From: Cryptomeria japonica | Taxonomy: Eukaryota; Streptophyta; Pinopsida; Cupressales; Cupressaceae | NCBI RefSeq assembly: GCF_030272615.1 | Contig: NC_081405.1 | Coordinates: 606,644,677-606,708,676, forward strand | Direction of reading: 5' to 3' | Length of the DNA: 64,000 bases | Part shown: positions 22,020 to 33,553 of the stretch, in pieces | Position numbering within the stretch: the first letter of the stretch is position 1 | Layout of the letters: each line of letters opens with the position of its first letter | Translations under genes and position numbers: made by a program | Notes under the pieces: model-generated | Told to the model about the DNA's origin: nothing | Database searches by the model: none | The model's input: only the letters and a program-made list of their open reading frames with translations

Positions 22020-22400
22020 TTAATTTGCAATTTTTCAAGTTGATACAGATTTGATGCTGATTTGATATGATGTGGTTTTTGATATGGATGTTTTTGATAT
22101 GAACTTGATTTGATATGAATTGTTTCAAGTTGATATATATGTTGAACTTGAGTTGTTTTTCAAGCTGCAATGATTGTGGAACTTGAGTTTTTTTACAAGC
22201 TGATATGGATGTGAAACTTGAGTTGTGTTACAAGTTGATATGAAACTTGAGCTGTGTTACAAGTTGATATGAATGTGAAACTTGAGTTGGGTTACAAGTT
22301 GATATGATTTGATGGTTTGATATGATGTGGAACTTGATTAGATTTTAAAAGTTGCAAGTTTTTGATATGAATTTGATTTTGATATATATGTTTTTGATGA
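22020..22400 (+). repeat. Tandem repeats of GATATGAATGTGAAACTTGAG type
   Basis: Several imperfect repeats of AAACTTGAGTTGTGTTACAAG with TTGATATGA spacers lie in the 3' half of the proposed PMD intron. They are T-rich on the plus strand, which fits an intron read in that direction. The inverted copy is at 39370-39740. Confidence 0.7.
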
Positions 22401-24398
22401 GGAAATTGATATTGGACTTGTTTTGCTTTTTTGACAGGAGTGCTTTGGAGTGGTTCAGTCGCGTGAGTGATTTCCGAGACCGTGGTCATTGATACCATGA
22501 TTGACACATGTTGATAGAGATATTATTGAGAGGTGTGGCCTATCCTCATTGTTAGAGATGCCTCAGTTTATCATGAATCAGGGTTTATTGACAACATTGG
22601 CTGAGAGGTGGCACAGTGATACGAACACCTTTCATTTGGTGACAGGCGAGATCATAGTGACGCCTGAGGATTGTTACTGGATTCTACGGATTCCTGTGGT
22701 AGGTGCATTGCTACCCTATGAGAAGACTGAGGAGGGTGGTATAGAGGCACTTCATCGGATTCTGCAAGATGACATAGTTTGTGGATCCGAGATCCCCTGG
22801 CAGGAGTTCTTTGATTTGGATTATGCTCCCCTACCATCAGTGCTAGCAGGTTTTATAGGTGGTTTCCTATGTCCCGACCATAGGTCAAAGGGACTGGCAG
22901 TGGGATGGGGTTTGGTTCTGGAGGACATGGTGATGCAGGGTCACCCATTTGCATGGGGGTCAGCTATGCTGGCCCACTTATACAGTGATTTGCATCAAGT
23001 AATATATTTGGGATATGGCAGTCTATCAACTGGAGTGACACTGCTACAGGTATGGGCATGGGAGCATATTCCCATAGCTAGGCCACAGGTGGATAGAGAT
23101 AGGCCTGTTGGGTGTGCATACACATACGGGCATCGAGGGATAGTTGTCCAACATGAGCTGGGAAAACTAGAGCACTAGAGGAGAGTTTTGGATGATATCG
23201 ATACAGTCATCTGGCAACCATATACAGGTTGTGAGGTATGGGTAGAGGATTGGATGGAGATGCCCTATGTCTATATGTCCAAGTATCTTATAGGGCAGAC
23301 GCCCTTTGTTATTTGAGAGGTTTCTGCATAGCCAGGTGTTGCGGCAGTATGGTCGATAGCAGGGGATTCCACAAAGAGCATGTTTTTATGCTCGACGGAG
23401 ATAAGATATTCTGGATTGGGGACCTATGATTAATAGCGTAGCGGCTGTGGAGGAGTTCTTTCATTTAGCTGGCCAGATCTAGTATTATGTCCCTGAGATA
23501 GTGGATGCAGGGATGACTGACAAGTTTGTAGCGCGTGTAGTGCCCAGGATATCGGATCCAGCTGAAATGATTCCCGCTATTGATGATGATGAGGATGATC
23601 AACCTGAGAGATTAGGGAGACTAGGAGAGGCGGGTGAGGAGGTAGATGAGGGAGGTGGTGATGGAGGAGGAGACGATGGCAAAGATGGTGGAGGAGGTGG
23701 AGGTAGAGTGGATCGAGGGAGGAGAGGAGATAGGGGTGGAGATGGTGGTGATAAAGGGATATGGATGGAGAGAGTAGTGCAGTAGGTTGTGGTGGATAAA
23801 GGGATAGGAGGTTTGGCTATTAGAGCTAGGGGTGAGGAGAGGGTGGGAGAGGTGATAGCGACGATGGGAGGGTATGATGACTTGAGACGATCGGCCCAGA
23901 GGAGGAGATCATATGTTTTACCTCCACCAGCACCAAGGATAGGCAGAGGGATAGGGAGTACCCCTTCACAGGTACCATGCAGATGCAGATTTCAATGCAT
24001 ATGGAAGATGCACAGATTAGATCACTACAATTGTCAGTGCAGCAGTTGCTGGCACATCAGTGTCAGATTATTTAGCTGACCACAGAGCGTGATATTGACA
24101 TAGAGCATTAGGGTCGAGTAGAGGAGCTCGCAACAAGTTTGCAGAGAGCTACAATAGGTGGCCCGATGAGAGACACCTTGAGAGAGTTGGCTTTGAGAGC
24201 CAAGGAGGCAGAGTACTACCGACGTCATTATGAGGATGCGATGCCTAGGGAGCATCGAGATCTAGTCCATCTCGAGAGACTGGGTCTAGGACAAAGAGCA
24301 GAGGCATGACAGGGCCTCCTAGACAGGATCCACCTGGAGATCCACGTGCTGGGACATCAGCAGTGAGACTATCTCCCTCAGGAGATAGTCATACCTGA

Positions 24399-25797
24399 GA
24401 GACATTATCTCTTTTGTATATTGATCATTTTTTTTGTATTGGTACAAACATGATATATTTTGTACTTTGATAATTTTTTGAGATATATATATATATATAT
24501 ATGAATGACACCATTATCTTTGGTACTCATGTGATGTGTTATGAATTATGCTTTCTATATGCTTTTGATTATTCTATGATGATGCAATGCTTAGATAGAT
24601 TCATGTGATGTGATATGGGATAAATATGATGTGATAATGCATGATGTTGTGAGATGTATCTTGAAAATGAGATGTATGATATGATATGTGATTAATTGTA
24701 AAATGATATGCAACTAATTATAAAATGATATGCAACTAATAGTAAAATGATATGCAACTAATTATAAAATGATATGCAACTAATTGTAAAATGATATGCA
24801 ACTAGTTATAAAATGATATGCAACTAATTGATTTGAGCATCCTCGTTCTGCATTAGTCATCCCTGTATAGCCACATGTGGTTTGCTTTCTTTGTATGTAT
24901 CATCATTGAGCATTGATTTGTTTTGGGATATGTTGAAAATTTATGAAAGCATAATGGTATAATTGAACCATAATGACCTGAGAAAAATTTACATGATTTT
25001 TGATTTTGCAAGATAGCACAAGCATCAAGGTATAATTTGACCAGGATGACCTGAGTGTGGATTACGTATAAACAGACAAGATTAAACCATTTGTATGCAT
25101 AAAGTGGAATCATTTCTTCAATGATATGTTGTGAATCACGTCTTAAGACAAGTATTTACATAGTACAAGTGATAGCCTCACAGAGAGAAAATGAAAAATA
25201 ATATTGGAGTCTCCATGACTTTCTCTAGGTTTGAAGCTTTTGTTGAGAAAATTTAGAGGATCCAATAATTCAAAAAGTTCAAGTGCAAAAATAGTCAAAA
25301 ATTTATGCAAGATGCAACATTTGATACCTCAAAAAATCATCCATCATAAGATTTGAATCTCGTTAAGTGATCAATGTGGGGTTTTTTATGTTTGTTGAGT
25401 TTTGTTTGCTGGATATGATGTTCTGAGTTTAGACAAGTTTTTGACATTGAATGTGCTGCAAGTTTTGATTGATACTGCCCCTAGCCGAGTGTTCCTCTCA
25501 ATATGGATATGTACAGGGATTACCAAGCCATGGTGAGATGTGGCGAAAGGATATGATGATAAATCAGGATATTGACTATGCTAGGTATGTCCTGGATGGA
25601 TATAGTGATAAAAATGTCAGATGATGGCTAACAATGTTTAACTATGGATATACTGGTATGATATAGATAGAGGAGTTGTCCTCTTACAATCTCCTGTTGC
25701 TAGGTTTTCACCAGTTGCTTTTATTGTACCTCTCTATTTGCTTTTTCTTGATTTTTTGATATTTTTGATTTTTTGACTTTTCTGTGCATTAGACTAC
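24399..25797. other. Region between the PMD 3' end and the integrase end of G3
   Basis: No coding region is supported. It holds a short TA tract (24485-24502) and six to seven tandem copies of a 23-base unit with ATGATATGCAACTAATT (24690-24833). Most of it is duplicated at 34396-35510 and, inverted, at 36003-37290. Confidence 0.6.
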
Positions 25798-26645
25798 TTA
25801 AGTGTGGTATTTCTTTAGATAGATGATGTTAGTTGGTTCGTTGAGCACATCTCCTTCTGAAGTTGTTAGCTGATAGGTGCCTGATCCATAGGCTGATATA
25901 ATGACATAGGGACCTAACCAGTTAGGTTCAAATTTCCCTTTCTTTTCCCGATCTTGTTGATTTCTAGGATTTTCTTTGAGTACTAGGTCACCAATTTTAA
26001 AAATTCGGGGAATGACCTTGTGGTTGTAGCTCTGGCACATGCGTTGCTGATATGCTTTGAGATGAGTGTAGGCACATTGGCATCTTTCATCTAGAAGTTC
26101 AAGCTCTTGCAATCGGTTAAATCGATACTCTTCATCTGGAATTAGGCCTTTCAAAGAGACTCTGAGAGATGGAATTTCTACCTCTAGGGGTAAAATTGCT
26201 TCTAATCCATACACCAATGAATATGGTGTAGCTCCCGTAGGTGTATGGATGCCAGTTCTATATGCCCAAAGTGCTGGATTGAGTTGTACATGCCAATATT
26301 TGCCTGCATCATTCACTGTTTTCTTTAGGATTTTCAATATTGTCTTGTTGGATGCTTCTGCCTAACCATTCCCCTGTGGGTAGTAAGGTGTAGAAAAATG
26401 ATGTTGGATTTTGAATTTTTCCATAGTTCTCGTACATCTTGGTTTTTGAAAGGTCGTCCATTATCTGTGATGATGGAGCTTGGAATGTCATATCTACAGA
26501 TCAGATAATTAAGGATGAAAGAGTCTATTTGTTTCCCTGTTATTGTGGTCATGGGGACTGCTTCAATCCATTTGGTAAAGTATTCTGTTGTAGTTATAAT
26601 GAACTTGTGTCCATTTGAAGATGAAGGATGAATTTTACCGACCAA
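25798..26645 (-). pseudogene. G3 integrase core and C-terminal domain
   Basis: Integrase inserts the element's cDNA into host DNA. The core shows the first Asp region (GKIHPSSSNGHKF preceded by GLDLV) and the second Asp (IITDNGRPF). The third-motif region is in AEASNKTILKILKK, just past a TAG that replaces a Gln codon near 26362. After it come the conserved LNPALWAYRTGIHTPTGATP segment and the GPY/F module (KFEPNWLGPYVI) ending in NIIYLKKYHT at 25798. The stop splits the domain, so it is not functional as it stands. Confidence 0.85.
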
Positions 26646-26687
26646 GTCTAGTCCCTGCTGGCAAAAGGGCCAGGATGTTGTGAATGG

Positions 26688-26936
26688 CTATAGTTCCTGT
26701 GCTCGTGCATGTATAAGATTGCCATGGATTTGGCATTTAGGACACTTCTTTGCAAAGTGATAAGAGTCTTTTTCCATTGTTGGCCAGTAATATCCCATCC
26801 TTAGAAGCTTTTTAGCAAGAGTAGGAACACTTGACTGTATGCCACAAATACCTTTGTGAAGCTCATGTAAAGCGGAGTCAGATTCATTATGATCAAGGCA
26901 ACGAAGAAGAGTACCATCTATACCTCGATGGTACAA
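26688..26936 (-). pseudogene. G3 integrase zinc-binding domain
   Basis: It contains ALHELHKGICGIQ, then LLRMGYYWPTM, then KKCPKCQIHG. The HHCC finger of this family normally has a second His where this copy has Gln (GIQ), so one zinc ligand seems lost. A stop (TAG, near 26687) separates it from the core. Confidence 0.8.
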
Positions 26937-27272
26937 AGTATCAGTAGTGAGAGTATAACGGGTGGCTTGTCAAATAAAGTTGTGTTTTTGGTTTCAGGAT
27001 AGGTCAATGGGTAGGATATTGCTCTTAAGATAGTCGTATATTGGTCCATATAATGGAGAGTCCAAACCAGTCAAGGCATAGATAACATTGGAGTCAGAAT
27101 GGTCATAGGCTGGGGAGAACAGTTGCTCTACTAGAAACTCTAAATGATTCTGTTGTTCTGGAATTTGCAGTAGTAAAGCGATAGTAGCCATTGCATCGGC
27201 TACTCTGTTGTCCAATCTTGGTATTTTCTTGAAGGTGATGTGTACAAAATATTGTTTAAAATTATCCACCAT
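26937..27272 (-). pseudogene. G3 spacer between archaeal-type RNase H and integrase
   Basis: The frame contains FKKIPRLDNRVADAMATIALL, which matches the end of the second RNase H domain (the N..AD..A motif), then a linker of about 100 residues without recognisable motif. Confidence 0.65.
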
Positions 27273-27600
27273 TCATGTGTATGGTAGCAACTTGTCGTCC
27301 TTTGTCTGATAGTCATCATTGATTTGATTGATGACTAGTTGTGAATCTTCGTAGACTTTCAATTCTGTGATTCTCCATTCTACGACCATTATGATGCCTA
27401 TAACCAGTACGTCATATTCAACAATGTTATTTGTGCATGGAAACCTAAGCCTATATGATCTTGGCATGGTGTGCCCTTCAGAAGTGATGAACAAAATGCC
27501 AGCACCTGAGCCATGTTGAGTAAATGATCCATCAAAGTATAGGGTCCATTGTGTTGTAGAGATAGCAAGAATGTCGATGTCTTAAAATTCAATCTCCATA
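27273..27600 (-). pseudogene. G3 second (archaeal-type) RNase H
   Basis: The reading WTLYFDGSFTQHGSGAG supplies the first Asp, NIVEYDVLVIG the Glu and VYEDSQLVINQI the next Asp. This domain, placed between the RT-linked RNase H and integrase, defines Tat-lineage gypsy elements and probably cuts RNA during cDNA synthesis. A stop upstream of it, near 27580, breaks the polyprotein. Confidence 0.8.
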
Positions 27601-27665
27601 GGTTGTTTTCCAGGTAGTGGTGCTTCTGCCACTTGATCTGCAATTGCTTGTCCTTTGATAGCTCA

Positions 27666-28028
27666 TCACTCTGTGTAGTGGATATCAAATTCACTAAAAA
27701 TCATGACCCATTTAGCCAATCTACCTATAAGAGCTGCCTTGCTGAGTAAATATTTGAGAGGATCAATTTTTGCAACTAGCTTAATTGTGTGAGCTAGCAT
27801 GTAGTGCTGGAACTTTTGAGAGGTAAATACCACTGTTAGACAAGCTTTCTCAATGAATGTATAGTTGATTTCATATCCGTTCAATGTCCTACTGATGTAA
27901 TAGATAGTTCGCTCCTTGCCTTGTTGATCCTCTTGTGCTAACAATGCCCCCAGTGATATGTCTATTTTTGAAATGTAGAGAATGAGTGGCTTCCCTACGA
28001 TTGGTGGTACTAGAACTGGTGGGTTCAT
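27666..28028 (-). pseudogene. G3 RT-linked RNase H
   Basis: YISKIDISLGALLAQE (Asp), TFIEKACLTVVF (Glu) and KFQHYMLAHTI follow the usual order. The domain ends KWVMIFSEFDIHYTE, typical for gypsy. A stop (near 28065) separates it from RT. Confidence 0.85.
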
Positions 28029-28163
28029 TAGATATTGCTTGATTTGATAGAAGGATTCTGCACATTTGGCTTCTCATCTGAATGGTACATTTTTATGTAG
28101 CAAATGATTGAACGGGAGACTTTTATCTGCTAATTGAGTGATGAATCACCTGATTGATTGGAG

Positions 28164-29342
28164 TCATCCTTGTAGGGATCTAAGCTGACTGATGCTCTTT
28201 GGTGGTGACATCTCCATAATGGCTTGTACCTTTGTTGGATCCACTTCAATACCCTTAGCTGAAACTATGTAGCCTAGTAATTTGCCTGATGTAACCCCGA
28301 AGACACACTTCTTAGGGTTGAGCCTGACTTGGAATTTCTCCAATCTGTCAAAAATATTTTCTAAGATGCTTAGATGTTCTACTCCGGTGAAGGATTTAGC
28401 TAGTAAATCATCCACATAGTCCTCCATGAAGGTATGCATCATGTCATGAAAGATTGTTGTCATTGCTCGTTGATAATTTGCTCCTGCATTCTTTAAGCCA
28501 AAAGGCATGACATTCCAATAGTACGTTCCCCAAGGATAGGTAAACATTGTTCTATCTTGATCCTCTGGGGCTATCTTGATTTGATTATAGCCTGAAAAAC
28601 CGTCCATTAGTAATAGCATTGCATGGCCTATAGTGAGGTCTACAATTATGTCGATACTGGGTAAAGGAAAGTCATCCTTTGGACAGGCTTTGTTGACATC
28701 TCTAAAATCAGTGCATATTCTGATACTACCATCTGGCTTTGATACTGGTACAATGTTGGAAATCCATTCAGCATAGTCGATAGGTCGAATGAACCCGACA
28801 TCTAATAGTTTCTTCAGTTCAACTTTAACCATGAGTGCCACATGTGGATTCATCTTTCGCAGTTTTTTCTTGATTGACTTAGCTCTTGGAGTAATGGATA
28901 GGTGATGCATGATTAATTGTGGATCAATCCCAGACATATTTGCATATGACCAAGCAAAGTTGATTTTCTTTTCTTTAAAAAATTTAATAAATTCTAATCT
29001 TTCTTCCTCTGTCAGAGATTCTGCAAGGTGTATATTTTTGGCTGCTTCTGTAGTACCAATGTTGATTAATTGAGTAGGTTCAATCAATATGGGTGATTGC
29101 TCATGATAATTCTCAGGAAGAGTGTCAAGTCTCCCATCCTTAGGTTCCTTTAAAAGGTTTTCACCCTCAAATGAGTCCTTTATTTTTAGTTTTTTGTGAT
29201 CTATTGCCGCTAGTGACTGGTTTTTAGTAGTGGATCCTTTATTTTGTTCGTTTTTGCGACTGAGAGATTTGGCACTCCCCTGATTGCAGATGTCGTTACT
29301 TTGTTCATTGGTAGAGTCTGTTTCCGGGTTAACGGTACACAA
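28164..29342 (-). pseudogene. G3 reverse transcriptase (392 codons open)
   Basis: The open frame holds a hydrophilic linker, then the RT fingers and palm: VGFIRPIDYAEWISNIV, RICTDFRDVNKACPKD, LLLMDGFSGYNQI (first catalytic Asp), MPFGLKNAGANYQR and YVDDLL (catalytic Asp pair), then LNPKKCVFGV and LLGYIVSAKGIEVDP. All catalytic Asp residues are present in this open stretch. It is part of a polyprotein broken by stops on both sides, so calling it functional is not justified. Confidence 0.9.
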
Positions 29343-29594
29343 GTAATGGATAATGGATTCGTTATTTGGGAAAATTGGTATATCATGAGTTTCAAGTTCC
29401 TCCCAATCTATGAGGTCGGGAAAGACAAGTGGTCAGGAGTCGTTAGGTGGATCAAGTTCTGTTGTTGTAAGTGTCAGGACGGAGGTATCCTCGTGATTGG
29501 TTGGGATGTTAAAGAAATTAAGGATTTCATCGAGGTCTGCGATGGTATCATTTTCCGTATAGACTTGCTCATAATGTCGCTACTTGCTTTCCTT
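29343..29594 (-). pseudogene. G3 linker between protease and RT, 3' part
   Basis: This continues the linker region downstream of the solo LTR, with stops in all frames. It has no recognisable domain. The last five bases (29590-29594, TCCTT) are one copy of the solo-LTR target duplication. Confidence 0.55.
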
Positions 29595-31067
29595 TGATAA
29601 CTCAATGATGAATGGTGAGTACCAAACCAGTACTGAGAGGGGGGGTGAATCAGCTAGACACAAAAACTTTTATGAACTAGTTTGACTGAAGACAGTGAAC
29701 TACTGGTAATCACTAACACCGGTTCAAACCAGATTACTATCAGTTACATATAGTGCAACTCTAAAAGACATGACCGGTCAATCTTCTTAGCTTACCATAC
29801 AACCTACTCCCTCATTTCCACTTTGTCCTTATGCATAAATAGATAATCTATCATCAGAGATACAATTATTTACTAGATCACCATGATTTGCTACTAAATA
29901 GTAAATAACAAAACATCACATGAAAGAGGCATCACACATGACACACATATTTTTCACATGAAAACCCAACTAGGAAAAACCACGGTGGGGATGAATACCC
30001 ACAAGTTGTTTTTGAACTCTTTAGAAGTCTGCTCTGTTAGGAGCCTAGTCTAGTTAAAGATTGTTACAACAGGTTCTGTTAGGAATCGATCCTATTAGGG
30101 ATCACCTGGTTAAGGGATGGCTAGAATACCCAGTTAAGGGTTAAACCCTGTTAGAGGTTACCTTGTTAGAGGATTTTATGAACTGAATGGCTTTGAGTCA
30201 CCCTATTAAAGGATTTATAGCAAGCTGGTTAAAGCTACCTGGTTAAGGGATTTTCCAACTATTGAAGTAGTTAAAGATCAACATGTATTACAATGATCTG
30301 GTAATAGCACTTAATGCCAATGCAGACCCGCTTTAGTTCCTTCCTTTTGCACACACACTATGCAGGTATTAATCCTCTTATGTGGTCTGGCAAGAATCAC
30401 ATATCTCTACACTTAGATACACACACAACATTTGCCAACAACCTCAACTTGAAACACAACATCGACCTTATAGAACACAGATAGGTTGACAACATAAACC
30501 CTAAACCCTAAACACTTAGGTTAAGCAATTGATCAGTTCAATCCTGACCATTGAGCACTTTGCATTTGAATACAACAGTCTTGAACAAATCTCAAGACAA
30601 TCTCCATCGTTCATTCTTCACCGCTTCATGGAGGCGATAACCCATCACGCATTCTCCACCATTTGCAGAGACTTCGCACATTCCCGAGGTAGATAGGATC
30701 AATCCCCTTAATGCAAGATCCTTCATGCACACGAGGCTGACGTGGCAACACAATTTGATCTCTATCATAATGCTAACTCATCACATAATGTCATCGGTTG
30801 AGTTACATAGGCTCAAGACACTCTAACCGGAAACCTCGAGGCTAAGACTACCAACTATTAGTCTTACCATATTAAACCTTAATAGAAAACATTCCATATG
30901 CCGGTTCACCTGAACAAGCATACCGCTTCTCCTTTTGTACATATACCAGTTCACTTTGCCAGTTGCTTAACCGGTAGTTGCCTAACCGGTTCACTCTTCA
31001 ACATATTGTCGGTTCACTCTCCAACATATTGGCATCAATGACAACATACTTTGCACAAATGCCAACA
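29595..31067 (-). repeat. Solo copia-type LTR in the G3 gag-pol gene
   Basis: The plus-strand edges are TGATAACTC (29595) and GCCAACA (31067), flanked by perfect 5-bp duplications TCCTT at 29590-29594 and 31068-31072. It has no internal domain, primer site or polypurine tract, so two LTRs have recombined into one. The AGAGGGGGGGTGAAT and ACATGAAAACCC..GGAAAAACCA segments put it with the minus-strand copia LTRs of this window. Two telomere-like CCCTAAA units at 30499-30513 are incidental. Confidence 0.85.
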
Positions 31068-32044
31068 TCCTTGGCATCATAGATATTTTGTGGACCAAAT
31101 TCAAGTGGTCTAGATTCTGTATCACATTCTTCTTGAGAGATGGGTTTATTATTGTCATTTGCACAAATATCTTCAGTAATGTTAGTACAGCTGCCCCATT
31201 CATATTCATTGGAATCATTCTTAGAGGTATTATCCTAGATTCTAGAAGTATTATGAACTGGTATGTTGTAGGGTGAGAACAGGTCTTTGATGATTGATAC
31301 AAGTTTGATATTTTTCTCCGATTCTATGTCAGATCCTGCTTCCACTCTTTGCATTTGTTCATATACTATCTCTCCATGGGGAGGAATAATGTAATCAGGA
31401 GGTGATTCTTATTTGTTGGATATTAGTTCTTGAATATGATGTGCTTCTGTAGTAGATGCTTCCTTCTTTTGATTGATAAGCTACCTTTGATATTGCTTTT
31501 GTTCTTGATGTTCGCGTTCCTTACGTATTGTCTCAGCTGACTCAAATTGTGTCTCCTACCATGAGTCTTCTTTGTATTTCTTCTTTGCTTTCCACTGAGG
31601 TTTTTGATATTTGTGTGGTGCCCTTTTTGGTAGTAGAGTGAGTTCAAAGCCCAATCCTTTTTTGTCTTTATTGAATTGTGAAGGAGGATCCAATGGTTCT
31701 GTGACTCCTTCCTAACGTTTTCCAATAGGTCCTTTACCCTTGTATCCCATTTGTTGCATGATTAAGTAGCCTTTTCCATACAGGTGTGTTGGTATAGCCA
31801 CTTCCATAGTAGTCGCTCTATCTTCTTCCTCATCCTTGTACAACCAACTAAGGATGTCTTTTTCCTCTGATTCATGTGCTAAAGTGCCCAGTTGGATAAA
31901 TGTGCCATCAAATTTGGTGATGGGCTGGGTTGCTTGACATGTTGATGTTGTAGGTAATCCATGAGATTTAGGTGATGTTGGTAAGTTGGCCAAACACATA
32001 GGTTCCAAAGAGTACTCTCCCATGCCTTTCTCTTTGATTTTCAT
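31068..32044 (-). pseudogene. G3 linker between protease and RT, with G-patch-like motif
   Basis: Around 31770-31712 the frame reads QQMGYKGKGPIGK, which fits the Gly-rich G-patch pattern (MG..G.GLGK). It is followed past a stop by KGLGFELTLL (about 31650) and Lys-rich sequence. G-patch motifs bind RNA or helicases in other proteins; a role here is inference. The rest (31423-31068) is acidic and low in complexity. Confidence 0.6.
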
Positions 32045-32206
32045 TTTCTACTTGAAATCTATAGACAACGATGTGGACTTTTCTTGCTGAAGATCTGGTG
32101 CCGAGTAAATTTGTTTTTCTCTATTATGTGGAACCAAACTGTCTTGGACTACCCCCATATCATTACAATGTTGGAAAGGATTATGATCTGCTGATATGGA
32201 AATCTC

Positions 32207-33487
32207 CTATCCTTTGTAGGGGAACTTAACACACTGATGATAAGTAGAAGGTACTGCTTGCATTTCATGTATCCAAGGCCGACCCAATAAGATATTGTAT
32301 GTGAGGTCTATGTCTAAGACTTGGCACATAGTGTCCCTTTGTATTGGTCCTACTTGAATTGGCAATATTACTATTTCTTTGGATGATCTCTCTTTGTCAC
32401 CATATGCTTTGATAGCGATCTTTTTGCACGGATCAATAGATTGCTCAGAGAAGCCTAATACACAGATAAGTTTTAAGGTACAGATATTGAGTCCATCTCC
32501 TCCATCTATTAATACTCTTTTGACTCGATGCTTGTAGACCAAAACTTGAATGTGGAGTGGAGTATTGTGTGGATGGCTCAATGAGATATTATCATCCTCA
32601 GAAAAAGTGAGGTTATGAGGCCTTGTCATATGAGCCACCATGGCTTGGAATTTGTCAGCATCCAGATCTTGAGGTACATTTGTTTCCAATAATGCTTGTT
32701 CCAAGATGTCTTTGTGTTTTGGCAAAAGTTTCAGCAACTCTAGTATAGATATTTGAGCATGAGTTTTGTGCAGTTGACTAACTAGATCATATTGAATGTT
32801 GGTTATGGTGTTTGTTGTTGACATATGTCTCTTTAAGACATATTTTTGAGCTCTGGTTGTTATGTTGACGGATTCATGTTCACGTTTGTCCTTGATTGTG
32901 ATAACATTGACTTGATTGTCCTCAGTTGATATGTAATTGATGGTGTTATTGTATATGTGATTGATACGAGCTCCTCGTGTATCATTTGATGTTGAAGCTC
33001 CATCCTTGTTGTAGTTTGGAAGAGGATTCTTAAAGGTGCCATGGTCACCATTTGTCTTGAGACAATCGACCATTAAATCGCCTCTATCAATCATGTCTTG
33101 AATAATGTTTTTCAGTCTCATGCAATCATTGGTTTGATGACCTTTATTGCGATGAAAATCACAAAAGTGTGAGTCATTCCACCAGGGTGGTTTGATTTGT
33201 GGTTCAAAGTTGTTGATTGTTGGTAAAGAGATAATTTTGTTTGCCAAGAGATCTCTAAATGCTGACTCTAGTGATTTCCCTAGTGGTGTGTAAATGTGTT
33301 TGGGAAAGTTGTTTGCATTACCCCGTGAGTTTGGATTAGATCCCTGATTGGTGTTATTGTTTTGGGCATTGTTGGTGTTGTTTGTGTTGAGTTGATCTTG
33401 ATTGGTATTTGGTGCATAAGTGTTAGTGCCTTGGTTAGCACCTTTGGGATTTCTTGTAGCTTGAGGATTACCCGATAATGCGAGCAC
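32207..33487 (-). pseudogene. G3 gag C-terminus, zinc knuckle and protease
   Basis: The 426-codon open frame has an Asn/Gln-rich linker, LGKSLESAFRDLLANKI, the knuckle CDFHRNKGHQTNDC (about 33165-33125), a spacer, then the aspartic protease with VLIDGGDGLNI (about 32490) and LLGRPWIHEMQAVPS (about 32280). The active-site triplet reads D-G-G rather than D-T/S-G, which related Tat proteins also show as far as I recall. It is the best-kept reading frame of G3 after RT. Confidence 0.8.
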
Positions 33488-33553
33488 AAGTTGTTTTGAT
33501 TTTGGATCATTTGATTCATTGCTTCCTTCATTTCCATTGTTTTTGTTGTGGGT

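Larger units (their letters stand above)
21248..24398 (+). pseudogene. PMD (plant mobile domain) gene carried antisense in G3, copy X
   Basis: Proposed structure: exon 1 21248-21322 (25 codons from MSISYSSHQFERV), intron 21323-22437, exon 2 22438-24398. Exon 2 encodes the PMD core (IERCGLSSLLEMP, LAERWHSDTNTFHL, VTPEDCYWILRIP, through about 23180), then an acidic/Gly-rich linker (about 23580-23760) and a C-terminal helix (LRELALRAKEAEYY) with a basic Ser/Arg tail. PMD proteins in plants include host MAIN-type factors and many transposon-borne copies; their biochemical role is not settled. Acceptor TTTTTTGACAG is good; the donor reads ATAAGT where some mosaic copies read GTAAGT. Exons join in phase 0. 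In-frame stops at 22468-22470, 22498-22500, about 23176 and later show it is dead. Start and exon 1 are inference. Confidence 0.65.

Noticed and set aside
24690-24833. Regular 23-base repeats resembling a CRISPR array
   Set aside because: Units are contiguous with no unique spacers, and the context is a plant retrotransposon; an ordinary tandem repeat.
30499-30513. Telomere-like CCCTAAA repeats
   Set aside because: Only two units, inside the solo LTR; not an interstitial telomere array.
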